From Lanius collurio (Eukaryota; Chordata; Aves; Passeriformes; Laniidae), in contig JACBWW010000041.1 in NCBI GenBank assembly GCA_020086605.1, forward strand, positions 2,215,302 through 2,279,301: a DNA stretch of 64,000 nt, read 5' to 3'. Shown here one piece after another: positions 61,277 to 64,000 of the stretch. How positions within the stretch are numbered: position 1 is the first letter of the stretch; each line of letters begins with the position of its first letter. The notes under the pieces were generated by a model, which did no database searches, had not been told where the DNA came from, and saw only the letters and a program-made list of their open reading frames with translations. A program made the translations under genes and the position numbers.

Positions 61277-64000
61277 AAGTCTTATTTCTTTGGTGTATCC
61301 AGGAGCTTGTAGGACTGGCATGCCTGGCCTCAGGGAGAGAACAGGAGGAGCAGCCCTCATTCCATCACATGGATGTCACCTCTGGAGAGATTTGGACATC
61401 CCAAGTTTGAGCCCTTCCCCAGGACAGAGAGTGCAGCAAAAAGCCCTTTGAATAAATTTTCAGCTTTTGTGTTGCTGAATTCACACACGGGATTTTTTCC
61501 CTAGACATGAAATATTTGTCATTGTTGAGAAGGCATGGCATTTAGTTTATAGGCATGTTCTCCTGGACAATCCCAAAAGGGAAGCATTGCTTCTTGAAAT
61601 GCTGCAAAGGAAAATGCTTCCAGGAGTTGGCCTTTGAACTCAGTTTCTGCTTCATTTAACTGCTGAATTTGACAGCAGTAGAACTCCTAATTTCTTTATG
61701 GAATGAAATCCTTTCACTTCTGATCAACACAGGCTAAATGTATTTGCAACACTGCAGGATACTCCCTGGAAGAGTTATTAATGTTACATTAGACCTAAAT
61801 AAGCTGAATTTTGTATGGATTTCTGGGGACAACTACAGCTCATGTTCTAATTAGGCAGAATACAATGGGAATATTGAACCATTGCTGTTACTATGCATGC
61901 AGCTACAACCTCAACATCCAGAATAGAAATATCAGCCCCTCAAGTCTCAAGGTTTCTTACCAAAATCAGCATCCAAAATTAGTGAGGATGGCCTCAAGTC
62001 AGACTCTGAGCCATCCCACTGGATTGAGAATATTTAACAGGAGCAATCACACAGGGGCAGCATTTCAATTATCCAGTACTCAGCTTATTACCTGTAGAGA
62101 TGGAATCTGAACACTTATGAATGTTCATTTTGTCAATAAAAGAAAACACAATCTGTGAGATAAGACAGAGCAGGCAGATGGAAACTTCTGTGTGTGGAAG
62201 GAATACAGCAATTTATCCATCCACTGCTAAAGGTTCCAGGCAAGATATTTAGCAAACACTGACTGAAAATGAATGGGCAGTAGCTTTTAACAATTTCTCT
62301 ATTTTCACCATTCTTGCAATTTTCAGTGCTCTTGATAAACCAGCACAATCAGAGACAGCTAATCTGTTATGCCATCATAATTCCTGTATGAAGGCAGTGT
62401 TTACTAATCCTGAATAATTCCAGATTTACGCCACTCTGACTGAGACCAGCATCTGGCCCAGAAACATTATACAAGGCAAGTATTTACATCTGGGAGCACA
62501 TAAGTACCAGAAACACCAGAACCTTTGATTTTTCAAACCCCCCTATCATTCAAACTGATTAAGACATGTGTCTCAATTTACTGGTTTGAGGTTTTCCAGT
62601 CACATTCCCTAACTCTCCCTCTCTTCTCTGTTACTCCTTCCTGCCTCCCTCACTCCTCCTGAGTGAGAAAATATGCCTTTTAGGCCTTTCAAAACAGTTT
62701 AAACTCAGACCTAAAGCTCCATTCCCACCTCAATCCCATGAACCAAGCTGCTTGCACTGCTTCAGCAGTTAATTAACAATGAATGCCTGCCTTTGGAGAC
62801 TGGGTGAAGCAGGGTGGGGATAAAAGATGAAGAAGGCTGAGGACAGACATAACAAGAATGGGGAGGGAGCAAAGTGGGTGGCTTATCAAATTCCACAAAT
62901 ACCAGACGTGGAGAGGTGTTGATTTGTTGCTGGGAAAACCCTGTTTGTTTATGGAGTTTAATCACCTGTTTTATGTTTGTTGTTTGAAACATATGGGAGA
63001 CAATGGGATTGTTTGCCCCCAGTGCACTGGAATAGGGTACAGTAAGAGCTGTACACAGGAATTTTAAGTCACTGGTATGTGTAAATTAGGAGAGCTCAGA
63101 TCATTAACAGCTCCAGCTCCTGCTCAGGCTGTGTGAAGGAGGCACCAAAGAATGTGCCCAAGGTTGACAGTCAGGGAAAAAAATGTCTCGTTTGTGATCC
63201 ATAAAATAAACATAATTCTTTGAGGTGAGGTGAAGAAGCTTGGAAAACAATGCATCCCACATAATATCTGTCAGCAAGGTACTGCCTGTCACATACTTTG
63301 GGCTTCTTCTGCTTGTGCTATGTCTCTTCTTTTTTCTTTTTCTTTTTGTAGCAGCAGCCAGACCGGGTGGGCAAGACCAGAGCTCTGCATGGCTCTAAAA
63401 GAAACCTCAATGGACATCCTATTTCTGAGCAGCTCCACCTCTGGGGCTGCGTGTAGAAGACATTTCTGCATCCTTTGTGCCTCCCCAGAGGACAGGACTT
63501 GTGTGCCCCAGGCATGAGCTGTGCTGCTGGGCTGCAAAAGGACTCTCTTAATTTAATATTTAATCACATCTGGTCCAACCCTTCTTGGCAAAAGCACAAT
63601 TTTGATAAGGTGGCCAGCAACTCATCCAGCCAGGACTCACCCTCTGAGCTCTGTTGCAATTCACCTTCCTCCCCTGTTGTTCAGGGATGCTGCTGCCCCT
63701 CTCCAGCAAGGAAAACACACAAAGAGGTACTTTTTTTGTCTTTGTTTTCACCATAAACATCTGAAAACTCACTCCATTATCTTTCTTCAACTCTTCAACT
63801 TGTGAGATAAAATGCTCACAAATAACCCTGTGAAAAAGGAATTGTAACTTCATCTAAAACTGATTGCATGAAACAGCTTTTCTTGTTTATGTATAAACAT
63901 TTCTCAGTGAGGGCTTTACTTGGAACCTGTGAAGGGACAGGAACCCTCTACATGTGCAGCTGCTAACACAGATATTTCCTTTTCCACGTGTAGATAACAC
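61277..64000. other. unique non-coding sequence
   Basis: No gene recognised. A strong pyrimidine tract and acceptor-like TTTTTGTAG occurs at 63331-63350, with an open frame to its right (to about 63517) that has no recognisable domain. No transposon was recognised. Confidence 0.5.

Noticed and set aside
1..64000. Endogenous retrovirus or full-length LINE coding region
   Set aside because: No reverse transcriptase, protease, integrase or endonuclease signature was recognised in any open frame, and no paired long terminal repeats were noticed. All CR1 copies are 3' fragments.

Overview
The window looks like nuclear DNA of a bird, most likely a songbird. There are several pieces of CR1, the dominant avian LINE. 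One SINE near 23.2 kb has a tRNA-Ile-like head joined to a CR1-like tail, which is the architecture of the TguSINE1 family known from zebra finch. Everything else is unique, moderately AT-rich sequence with microsatellites and homopolymer tracts. There are no operons, ribosome binding sites, rRNA genes, CRISPR arrays or other prokaryotic features, and no retroviral coding motif was recognised.

No protein-coding gene could be supported. The longest open frames lie in GC-rich or tandemly repeated sequence where stop codons are rare by composition, or they run through a SINE and a microsatellite. The window is best read as intergenic or intronic sequence next to one convincing CpG-island promoter. 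Exons shorter than about 150 bases cannot be excluded by eye; three splice-site-bounded segments are recorded as weak candidates.

Layout: 0-3 kb is unremarkable sequence ending in a perfect 36-bp tandem duplication. 2.96-3.66 kb is a small CpG-rich patch. 3.7-23 kb is unique sequence with a (CA)n, a 65-bp tandem duplication, an AAAT/AAAC tract, a (GT)n, a second small CpG cluster (16.8 kb) and a strong short hairpin (19.55 kb). 23.1-23.3 kb holds an AGGAG microsatellite abutting the SINE. 25.3-25.7 kb is a CR1 piece. 30.15-30.4 kb is a long ATCT microsatellite. 34.9 and 35.7-35.9 kb are two more CR1 pieces. 36-50 kb is unique sequence with a 47-bp duplication, a T/G homopolymer junction, a 20-bp AT-rich tandem and an 18-bp palindrome made of two inverted SOX-like sites. 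50-51.8 kb is GC-richer. 55.7-56.9 kb is the strongest regulatory feature: a CpG island whose core carries two oppositely oriented CCAAT boxes and a GC box, with a GAGCC pentanucleotide array on one side and an 11-bp minisatellite on the other. 57-64 kb is unique sequence with a tail-to-interior pair of CR1 pieces in opposite orientation at 61 kb.

The item most worth following up is the repeat-flanked promoter at 56.0 kb. Whichever way it fires, the start site would be expected to fall inside a tandem array.
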